DNA from: JACRLV01 sp045863555
GTDB lineage: Bacteria; Planctomycetota; Phycisphaerae; UBA1845; Fen-1342
Assembly (NCBI GenBank): GCA_045863555.1
Contig: BTUU01000011.1
Span: 131,411 to 195,410 of the forward strand
Reading direction: 5' to 3'
Length of the DNA: 64,000 bases
Below, in pieces: positions 17,906 to 25,179 of this stretch (positions within the stretch are counted from its first letter, which is position 1; each line of letters opens with the position of its first letter). The notes under the pieces were generated by a model that ran no database searches, was not told the origin of the DNA, and worked only from the letters and a program-made list of their open reading frames with translations. The position numbers and the translations under genes are program-made.

Positions 17906-18457
17906 CTATTCCGCGAGCTCGATCAAACCATGAAACTGCTCATGCAGTTCGTCGAGCCGCTTCTCGATGTTCGGCCACGGTCGCAGGTTGAATCCGTCTC
18001 GAATTGCCGCCAGCAAGTACTGCTCCTCCTGCGAGTCCGGATCGGCCGGCGCGCCGGACTGAAGCGCGGCGATCGTCCCCGGTCGGTCATACTCGAGCTC
18101 TTCAAGCGCAAAGTAACCGTACCGGCATCCGAGCGCCAGAAACTCGGTGAGATCGGCGCCGACAACGAAGTTGCAATCGATTCCCATGGGTACCGTCATT
18201 ACGACTGGCCACTCGTCGGGTGTTCGGTTCGGCAGGCGCAGAAAGCTGAAATGCACACCATCGCCGCCCGTCCGCGCGAACGTGTCGCCATTCAAGGGTG
18301 TCGACTCGTATCCCAGCGGACCCTCCTCCGGTCGAAGAATCAGACCCACCGCTGAGCAGTCGAATGTACTCGCTGGTCCAAAGCGGGCGCCCCGAACACT
18401 CCCCGGCGCGAGCTCAACCGCGAATGCCCAGAGCTGCTGATACGAGGTCGGTCGCAT
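17906..18457 (-). CDS. Hypothetical protein, possibly SUKH/SMI1-like
   Basis: A 183-residue protein if started at ATG 18457 (MRPTSYQQLWAF). The frame is open for 102 more codons upstream, but that part is Arg-rich with no recognisable character. The segment VPMGIDCNFVVGADLTEFLALGCRYGYFALEEL recalls the C-terminal part of some SMI1/KNR4 (SUKH)-like immunity proteins. The resemblance is weak. No Shine-Dalgarno sequence is evident. It converges with the 17205 gene across the repeat region. Confidence 0.6.
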   Translation of the reverse strand: MRPTSYQQLWAFAVELAPGSVRGARFGPASTFDCSAVGLILRPEEGPLGYESTPLNGDTFARTGGDGVHFSFLRLPNRTPDEWPVVMTVPMGIDCNFVVGADLTEFLALGCRYGYFALEELEYDRPGTIAALQSGAPADPDSQEEQYLLAAIRDGFNLRPWPNIEKRLDELHEQFHGLIELAE

Positions 18458-19142
18458 GGCCCGAACGATACCGCAATCCCTCGGCCGCGTATATCGCGAC
18501 GATTCCGACAGCCTCTGCCCGCGTCGCGATTCTCTCCGTGCCGCGCCATCATCGACACACTCGCCGCCAGATTCGCGCCTTCGCCGCCAATTCCCGAGCA
18601 CAAAGCGCACTTCGCACGCTGACTCCCCTCGCGTCACACCGCACAGCAAAAAATCCCGATATGCAAAACCTTTCATGCCCGCATCTGACGCCGCACGACC
18701 GTCGCGATCCGCCGATGCTCTCCATTCAAGGTTCCGATAACTTAGATGGCCAACCGACCACACGCGCGGAAAAAACGTTGGCCACCTTGGGCCAGTTCGC
18801 TGGAAACGCGGTTTTCGGAACGGGGGCCAGAACGCGAACTGCCTTCATGAACGCGACAGCTGCCGCGGCTCAACCCCCCGAGTCGGCACGCGCGACTCTC
18901 CCCGCAACGGCGTCGCGTCCTCGCCTGGCATCGCCGTCCTGCGAACGGCGCTCCGCGCGAAGCCGACAATTCACGGTCTCTGCTTGCACCGGCGATATCA
19001 GCCACGCCGCGCGTCAGCAGAATCGCGCGATTCACGGCAGAAAACCCCATTCAAATCGTCGCGTAGATCGATCGTATGAGCCGTTCAGACGATATCCGTT
19101 GTATGACAAAGGCAGGCCCGCTTGCGCACGATGAGGTGTTCC
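18458..19142. other. Gene-poor stretch
   Basis: 685 bp without a supportable gene. The open frames present are Arg/Ala/Pro-rich and lack domains or ribosome-binding sites. Local composition is less GC-rich than the flanks. I found no tRNA, clear hairpin or insertion-element end. It may carry the promoter of the coiled-coil gene at 19143. Confidence 0.5.
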
Positions 19143-20171
19143 ATGGCCGCGCGTGAACCCGAGATTGAGTCGTTTGAGATCATCGAATCGGAACTCGCCG
19201 CGGCAACGTCGGGCGTGACGAAGTCGTTCGAGCAGATCACGCAGCTGTTTTCGCGACTCCGTGCGCAAGCGCAGACTGTGCGCGGCCGGGAAGCCGCCGT
19301 TCAGGAGCGCGAGTCGGCGCTGGCGCGGAGCGTCGCAGAACTCGAAGTGGCGCGCGACGCGCTCCGGACCGAGGTGGAAGAGGCCAATGCCCGCGAGAAG
19401 CGGCTGGATCACCTGCGCGAAACGCTGGAACAGGAGAAGGCGGCGCTGGAAAGCGGCCGGGCGGACGTGGAGAACGCGCGTCAGCTTCTCTCTGCTGAGC
19501 GCGAGAAGCTCGAATCACTCTCGGAATCGCTCCAAGTGCGCGGTGCGGAGCTGGAGTCCGCCCAGCGCGAGGCCGGCGAGCGCGCGGCCGCGCTGACAAC
19601 CCGCGAGAGCGCGCTCGCTGAGGAGGAACAGCGCCTCGGAGCCGTCCGCGAGGAGCTGGAACAGGTGCGGGTGTCGCTCGCGACGGAGCGCGACGCCGTT
19701 GAGAAGGCGCGCAGTGAACTCAGCCGCGAACGGGCGGCGATCGAAACACAGCGGCGCGAGGTGATCGCCGCGGAGTCGCAACTGAGCGCCCGGGAAGCGG
19801 CGCTCGCCCGTCGGGAGAAATCGCTGGCCAATATGCGGAGGACGTTCGCCGCCATGGTCTCGGAACTGGATGAGGACGAAACGTCGGAGTTTCAGGGCGG
19901 TCTGCCCGGAGAGGTCGACGTGACGTCCTCCGCTGACGAATCCACACACGCCCTGGCCGAAGAGGAACGCGAACTCGGCTCGGACCTGGCGGCCGTTACA
20001 GTCGCCGCCGAGTCCGCGGCATCGGCGAATGCCGAATCCTCGACAGACGCGTCTTCTCCGCCAGCAGCGCCCAACGATGCGGACCGCAACTTCGTCCGGA
20101 AGATTCGCGAATCGCTCAAGGCGGAACCGAGCCGGTTCATTCCAGAAAAGAAAAAGGGCTGGTTCCGCTGA
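19143..20171 (+). CDS. Long coiled-coil protein
   Basis: A 342-residue soluble protein. I chose ATG 19143, with gaggtg 5 nt upstream, over an ATG 21 bp earlier. From about residue 50 to 235 it is an uninterrupted Glu/Arg/Ala-rich heptad region (REAAVQERESALARSVAEL, ERDAVEKARSELSRERAAI). Repeated RE-x-AL-A units suggest internal duplication. An acidic low-complexity segment follows, and the C-terminus is basic (KIRESLKAEPSRF, KKKGWFR). No signal peptide or TM segment is present. It could be a cytoskeletal or scaffold element. No family is assigned. Confidence 0.82.
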   Translation: MAAREPEIESFEIIESELAAATSGVTKSFEQITQLFSRLRAQAQTVRGREAAVQERESALARSVAELEVARDALRTEVEEANAREKRLDHLRETLEQEKAALESGRADVENARQLLSAEREKLESLSESLQVRGAELESAQREAGERAAALTTRESALAEEEQRLGAVREELEQVRVSLATERDAVEKARSELSRERAAIETQRREVIAAESQLSAREAALARREKSLANMRRTFAAMVSELDEDETSEFQGGLPGEVDVTSSADESTHALAEEERELGSDLAAVTVAAESAASANAESSTDASSPPAAPNDADRNFVRKIRESLKAEPSRFIPEKKKGWFR

Positions 20172-20221
20172 CGCTGCGTCCCGCGAAGGGCGCACTCAGG
20201 CTGCACGCCCTCGAACCGCAC

Positions 20222-21166
20222 TTACGGCCGGAACAGCGGCGTCCAGGCCTCGTCCGCGCCGCTGCCGGACCACATCGAGTTGTCGCCGTCCATTCGCACC
20301 ACGCCGTCCGAGTCGAGCTTGTAGCCGAGCTTGAGCAGCGTGAAGCCGGCCGCGTGGCCGTCGACGAAGAGGCAGTTGGCCCGCCGGCCGGAATGTCGCG
20401 GATCGGCGGCCGAGCGGTGCTGGGGGGAGTCGTCGAAGCCGGCCATCTCGCCCGCGACCGGGTCGACGCGCGGGGGGTCGAGGTTGAAGCCCTCGTTGCC
20501 AAGCTGTGCCGCGTCGCGGCCGTTGTTCACGTATTCGACGCGGGAGAGCGTCGGCGACGACGCGGCCGTGCCCATGCAGTCGGCGACGGCAACGGTGCGG
20601 GCGGGGTTGCGCACCTGTCCGCCGCGAACCGGCCAGTTCTTGAACGAAGTCGGGTCGGCCGGGTTGCGAAGGCGCGAGTTGCCGAGGAACTGGTAGTTGT
20701 AGCCGTAGCTGCCGTTCCGCTCGTCGGTCCACTCGGCCGTCTCGGGGCAGACATAGACGGGGCTGGCGTAGTTCTGCCGGTCGCCGGGTTCGCCGAAGCG
20801 GTCGAATGTGCCGGCGCAGGACATCGGATCCTCAAAGGCGGGGGTGCCGACGCCGAGGCTCGCGACGGCCATGAACGTCGGCCGATACTTGCGACGCCCC
20901 TCCAGGTCGACGTACCAGTTGCAGTCGTCGATGCGCGGGAGCCGGCCGGGGACGAGCACGTCGCGGTATTCGTTCGTGTAGATGGTCAGGCCCTGGCCGA
21001 GGGCGCGAAGCGTGGCGAGGCATTTTGAGCTGCGGCCCTGCGCCCGGGCGGCGCTGAGCGTCGGCAGCAGGATCGAGATCAGCAGGGCGATGATCGCGAC
21101 GACGACGAGCAGCTCGATGAGCGTAAACGCGGTGCGGCGCGAGTCGCGAGGGCGTCGATTGTCCAT
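20222..21166 (-). CDS. Prepilin-like protein with type II N-terminal methylation motif
   Basis: A 314-residue protein. The N-terminus reads RRTAFTLIELLVVVAIIALL, the prepilin peptidase site (cleavage before Phe, Glu at +5) with a hydrophobic helix. The C-terminus contains CLFVDGHAAGFTLL, the H-x-DGH-type motif of DUF1559/DUF1559-like planctomycete pseudopilins. Such proteins are abundant in this phylum and presumably feed a type II/IV-like export machine, such as the one encoded at 32-38 kb. I used ATG 21166; the open frame extends 118 codons upstream without family character. Confidence 0.87.
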   Translation of the reverse strand: MDNRRPRDSRRTAFTLIELLVVVAIIALLISILLPTLSAARAQGRSSKCLATLRALGQGLTIYTNEYRDVLVPGRLPRIDDCNWYVDLEGRRKYRPTFMAVASLGVGTPAFEDPMSCAGTFDRFGEPGDRQNYASPVYVCPETAEWTDERNGSYGYNYQFLGNSRLRNPADPTSFKNWPVRGGQVRNPARTVAVADCMGTAASSPTLSRVEYVNNGRDAAQLGNEGFNLDPPRVDPVAGEMAGFDDSPQHRSAADPRHSGRRANCLFVDGHAAGFTLLKLGYKLDSDGVVRMDGDNSMWSGSGADEAWTPLFRP

Positions 21167-21213
21167 TTCCGGAGGATACTCGATCACCTGCCCCGGCCCG
21201 CAAGCGGATCTGG

Positions 21214-22209
21214 TCAATGGGCCAGGATGTACTGAATCTCCGCGGGCTCGGCCGCGCCGTCGAAGAGATCGAAGTCGAGCTGGCAGAGCGGGATCAGCAG
21301 GTCCATGAACAGGGCGACCCAGTCGCGCTTGATGGCCTCGCGCGTGTCGGGCGTCAGGGCCTGCGTCATGCGGACGAGCAGGGGGGCGATGGGGCGGAGG
21401 CCCACGTCCCAGATGTGGGCGTGCGTGCGGGTCGCCAGCGGCGTCGCCGAGACGATGCGCAGGCCGGCGCGGCGGAAGCGATCTTCCCACTGCCCGCGCG
21501 TCCCCATGGTCGGCCAGCATTCGAACCGGCCGCGGCCCATGAGCGCCGTGAACCGCTCGCCGAAATCGGGCCGGAAGCGTTCGAGGGAGTAGTCGCGCAT
21601 CGCGGATGTCTTCACGTGCAGCGCGGCCCGGCCGTCAGGGGCCAGCGTCCGCCGAATCTCGGCCAGGAAGGCGTCGATCTCGCGGATCCAATAGGCGGAG
21701 TTGCAGTAGAGCGAGCCCACGGATGCGTCGTCGAGCGGCAGCGGCGCGTTGGCGTCGTGCCGGCGCAGCGATGCGTATGCATCCAGCCGGCGGGCCTTGG
21801 CGAGGAGGTTTTCCTTCAGGTCGAAGCCGAGCGCGGCGCGGTGCGGCGAGCGGACGAGCAGCGGAGGCGCGTAGTCGTCGGCCGCGACGTCGAACATATC
21901 GGCGGCGTCGGCATGCACGCGATCAAGATTTCCGACGGCGTGAAAGACATCGAACGCGGGCGCAAAGCGGCCGCCGAAGTGGATGAAGGAGAAAACGCCG
22001 TCGCCGCAGCAGACATCGGTCTCATAGGTTGCGAGCCCGGCCTTGATGAGGGCGTGGCTGCGAAGGGTCATCCAATAGGCGTTCTCGGGGCGCAGCCAGT
22101 AGGCGCTCAGGTACGCGCCGAGGCGGGCGCGAACGTCGGCGCTGCACGAGGCGCGCACGCCGCCGCGCGGTTCGGGGATGCGGGTCCCGGCAGTGAGAAG
22201 CGAGGCCAT
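21214..22209 (-). CDS. Class I SAM-dependent methyltransferase
   Basis: A 331-residue cytoplasmic protein, started at ATG 22209 with gagga about 10 nt upstream. It has a methyltransferase-11-like core: ALGFDLKENLLAKARRL, then DANAPLPLDDASVGSLYC and FLAEIRRTLAPDGRAALHV, the usual acidic-loop and post-strand-4 signatures. The N-terminal ~110 residues contain ETDVCCGDGVFSFIHFGG, which places a GxG-like loop before an insertion. The substrate is unknown. It runs in the same direction as the downstream prepilin-like gene (48 bp gap). Confidence 0.82.
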   Translation of the reverse strand: MASLLTAGTRIPEPRGGVRASCSADVRARLGAYLSAYWLRPENAYWMTLRSHALIKAGLATYETDVCCGDGVFSFIHFGGRFAPAFDVFHAVGNLDRVHADAADMFDVAADDYAPPLLVRSPHRAALGFDLKENLLAKARRLDAYASLRRHDANAPLPLDDASVGSLYCNSAYWIREIDAFLAEIRRTLAPDGRAALHVKTSAMRDYSLERFRPDFGERFTALMGRGRFECWPTMGTRGQWEDRFRRAGLRIVSATPLATRTHAHIWDVGLRPIAPLLVRMTQALTPDTREAIKRDWVALFMDLLIPLCQLDFDLFDGAAEPAEIQYILAH

Positions 22210-22381
22210 GGGGCAAAAATCCTCGTCCGCCGGGCGGCCGGCGCCGGCGGAGTTCAATGGTTTATCGGCGAGATCAGCCGGGTGGCTAAAGTCAATGGAA
22301 TTTCGCTGAAAACGCCGCCGGAACGGGCCTACGATTCGGATGAACACGGGGGACGCGCTTGGCAGCAGGAGGCTGAGCGCC

Positions 22382-23599
22382 ATGACGCGATTGTCGATCG
22401 CGCGGGGAGCCGTACTGGCCGTCATCTTCGCCGCCGCCTTCGCGACCGCGCCCCGGTCGCCTCAGCGGGCCGCTGCGCAGGATAGCGCCTCGAAGCCGCT
22501 CGACGCCGCGCCGGTGGAGTGGAAACTTGTCGGCCGCGCCGTGGCCGTCGTGCAGACGCCGCGCGGGCCGCTCGCGGGCTTCCTGATCGGCCGCGACGCC
22601 CTGCTGACCGGCGGTCTCGCGGGCGTTGGGCCGCATGAGCTTCAGGTGACATTCAGCGATCCTCTGCCGCCGGGTGCGGGTACAACGGCGGCCGCGCCGG
22701 GTTCCTCTGGCGGGCCGGGAGCCGGCGCCTGGGAAGCGACGGCGATCACACCGGTCATGTTCGACGCCGGGGCGGAGGTCTCGGTGGTTCACCTCGCGCC
22801 GAAGGGCGCGGTCATGCCGGGCGATGTCTACGGAGTGCTGGGAGCGCGCGATCGCGCGCCGTCGGCGGGTGAGCGGGTGCATGCGATCGTGGTGTCGGCG
22901 GATGGGCAGCGCCGATACGCGAGCGCCCCGCCGCTCGCCGAAGCGCCGGTGGGCGATGTCGGGCAGTTCACGATCCGCGCCGGCGGGGGCGCGCCGCTGT
23001 GCGACGAAACGGGCTGCGTGATCGGCGTCTATCTCGACGGCGGGCCGGGCAACGAGGTGCTGATGATCCCGGCGGTGAAGCGGCTGATGCCGGCGGAGGG
23101 CCGTGCGATCGCTTCGTGTGCCATCGCCGAGCAGCGCGAGATTCACGGCGCGGGGTCGGGCGGGGCGGGGCTCGATGCTTCCGGCGGCGGCGGCGGTGGG
23201 CGCGGCGGGCTGATGGGCGGCGGTGGCGGGGGAGGCGGGGGAGGCGGTTCGTCGCCGCGATCCGACGGCGGCAACGCGTTCAATCCATCGCCCGCGCCGA
23301 ATATGAGCAACCGATTCGTTCCGGATTCGCCGCATATCGCCGACGACCCGGTCGTGCCGGACCCCGCGGACCCGGAGCCGGCGTCCGCGCCGACGCCGTT
23401 TTCTCCCGAGCGTGGAACGCCGAGCCGGGATCATTCGTCGACGACCGATCCGATCCCGCCGTCCCCTCCGGGCGGACCCGGTTCGAACCCACCGGGCGGC
23501 GGTGGTGGCGGCGGCGATGACCCGCCGCCCATCCCGGAACCGTCGTCGCTGGCGCTGCTCGGAGCGGGGGCGGTGCTGCTGTTTCGGCGGCGGCGGTAG
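22382..23599 (+). CDS. PEP-CTERM protein with an apparently inactive trypsin-like domain
   Basis: A 405-residue exported protein. ATG 22382 has aggagg 9 nt upstream. A signal peptide is followed by a trypsin-like fold at about 45-240: the segments LAGFLIGRDALLTGGLAG, AEVSVVHLAPKG and GGGAPLCDETGCVIGVYL align with the His, Asp and Ser loops of DegP-like proteases. His, Asp and Ser are replaced by Gly, Glu and Gly. A Gly-rich and Pro-rich linker (about 260-385) leads to PIPEPSSLALLGAGAVLLF plus RRRR, a PEP-CTERM tag for exosortase-type sorting. It is probably a surface binding protein. Confidence 0.8.
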   Translation: MTRLSIARGAVLAVIFAAAFATAPRSPQRAAAQDSASKPLDAAPVEWKLVGRAVAVVQTPRGPLAGFLIGRDALLTGGLAGVGPHELQVTFSDPLPPGAGTTAAAPGSSGGPGAGAWEATAITPVMFDAGAEVSVVHLAPKGAVMPGDVYGVLGARDRAPSAGERVHAIVVSADGQRRYASAPPLAEAPVGDVGQFTIRAGGGAPLCDETGCVIGVYLDGGPGNEVLMIPAVKRLMPAEGRAIASCAIAEQREIHGAGSGGAGLDASGGGGGGRGGLMGGGGGGGGGGGSSPRSDGGNAFNPSPAPNMSNRFVPDSPHIADDPVVPDPADPEPASAPTPFSPERGTPSRDHSSTTDPIPPSPPGGPGSNPPGGGGGGGDDPPPIPEPSSLALLGAGAVLLFRRRR

Positions 23600-23700
23600 G
23601 CTGCGGATTCCGGGCGAAGGCGCTCGTGAGCCGGGCTGCCGCACTGGGGACCACGAAACACCGGGCAGGCTGAAAGAGCGTCAGCCGCTTGAAGCCATCG

Positions 23701-24150
23701 TCAACGATCGGCGGCATCAGGCCGTCCCAGAAGGTGTCGGCCCAGGAAGTTGGGCCACATGCCGACAAAGTTCGGAGTTCCCGATCCGGTGGCGGTGCTT
23801 CGGCTTTGGAGGTTCCCCTTCGCGATGCACGGCGACAAACCCCGCGTCGGGATGTTGGCATACGTGGACGGCGGGTCCCACGAATTCGTCACGGGGTCGT
23901 AGGCTTCGACGGTCGCGTAGGGTGTGGATCCGGTGTCGCCCGCGAACACAAAGACGCGTCCCGCGCCGTTGTTCAGGTAGGAACCAGCCGCGACGTGCCT
24001 TATACGCGGCGTTGGCATGAATGCCTCCGTCGTCCAGGTCTGCCCAACCGCGTCGGCGGTCAGCAGCGCCGTCGCCGCAACCGCGACGACGCCGGGTCGC
24101 AGTCGCCGAATCCCTGCGCGAAGACGGGTCGTGATAACGCTCAAGTCCAT
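23701..24150 (-). pseudogene. Truncated exported kelch-repeat protein
   Basis: A 149-residue frame with ggagcaggaca before ATG 24150 and a signal peptide ending TADAVGQ. Only about one and a half kelch blades follow (RHVAAGSYLNNGAGRVFVF, YATVEAYDPVTNSWD). After TRGLSPCIAKG the sequence loses kelch character, and the frame ends about 35 residues later. Full kelch propellers need five to seven blades, so this is probably a 3'-truncated remnant. A short functional protein cannot be excluded. Confidence 0.6.
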
Positions 24151-24386
24151 TGTCCTGCTCCGTGAGTGATCAACCGGGCCGATCGTTCGACGCTGCCCAC
24201 GGCGCGCGCCGCGGGCGGGGCCAGTCAAACTCATTGGCGGAACACACGAAGAATCTAGCATCAGCCCCCGAGATTCCTGTAAAATTCGTCACTGAACGGA
24301 CTTGCGGGCTGTCGGCGGCAGGTTGCTCGACTACCGCAGTCCGCGGAGGGGATTCCAGTGGATTCCGTCGAGGTTCGCCCGTACCG

Positions 24387-24983
24387 ATGATGCTGACAAC
24401 GACGACCACGCAATTGCTGTCCGATCTCCAGGACACCGCCAACAGTTCCGCCTGGAGCGAGCTGGATTCTCGTTATCGTCCCCTCCTGGTTCGACTCGCC
24501 GGCCGACTCGGCCTTGCCGGCGATGACGCCGACGAACTGGCTCAGCAGACGCTGACCGAGTTCTGTCGTGCCTACCGCGAAGGCCGCTACCAGCGCGAAC
24601 GCGGGCGGCTCCGCGCGTGGCTGATCGGAATCGCCCGGAATACGGCCCTATCGATGCGCCGGCGGCGAGGGGCGGTTCGCGTCGGGGGGAACAGCGCGCT
24701 GGAGAACCTCCCCGACGAACTGGAGATTTCGGGAATCTGGGACCGCGAACGCGAGCAGGCGATCTACGAACAGGCCATGGCGGCCCTGCGCGAGTCGACC
24801 CGCACCGACGCGAAGACGCTGCTTGTCTTCGAGCTCTATGCCATTCAGGGAAAGCCTGTCGACGACGTCGCCGCTCAATGTAACGTCACCGTCGATATGG
24901 TCTACGTCATCAAGAATCGGCTCACAAAGCGACTGCGCGAGTTGGTCGCCGCATTGACCGCTGCGTACGATGACGGCGAGTAG
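24387..24983 (+). CDS. ECF-like RNA polymerase sigma factor
   Basis: A 198-residue protein from ATG 24387 (a second ATG follows immediately). The N-terminal region (WSELDSRYRPLLVRLAGRL, DDADELAQQTLTEFCRAYREG, RGRLRAWLIGIARN) matches sigma region 2. The C-terminal region (LLVFELYAIQGKPVDDVAAQ, CNVTVDMVYVIKNRLTKRL) matches region 4. It overlaps or abuts a zinc-finger/kinase gene. This ECF plus Ser/Thr-kinase pairing is known in planctomycetes, where phosphorylation or release from the partner may activate the sigma factor. Confidence 0.92.
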   Translation: MMLTTTTTQLLSDLQDTANSSAWSELDSRYRPLLVRLAGRLGLAGDDADELAQQTLTEFCRAYREGRYQRERGRLRAWLIGIARNTALSMRRRRGAVRVGGNSALENLPDELEISGIWDREREQAIYEQAMAALRESTRTDAKTLLVFELYAIQGKPVDDVAAQCNVTVDMVYVIKNRLTKRLRELVAALTAAYDDGE

Positions 24984-25179
24984 CCGGGAACCGGACCTGC
25001 GCGGCGATCGGACCCAGGCATGGGCGCGCCGGCGGCAAACCAACGGGCGAGACGCAGCCGGGAGGCAGCGTGATCGGCGACCGCCCTCGGTCCGACAGAG
25101 GCCGGAATACCGCGAGTCGTCGATTCGTCCGGCCGGGACGATCGTGGCCGGGCAGCGTGCGCCGGCCTCTGGGGTCAGT

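Noticed and set aside
17906..18763. Longer form of the SUKH-like gene
   Set aside because: The extra 102 residues are Arg-rich without pattern; ATG 18457 begins the structured part.
18298..19134. Plus-strand open frame in the gene-poor stretch
   Set aside because: No ribosome-binding site, no domain, and Arg/Ser/Ala-rich composition throughout.
23479..23490. ggttcgaaccc, resembling a tRNA T-arm
   Set aside because: It lies in the Pro/Gly linker codons of the PEP-CTERM gene and no acceptor stem or anticodon arm surrounds it.
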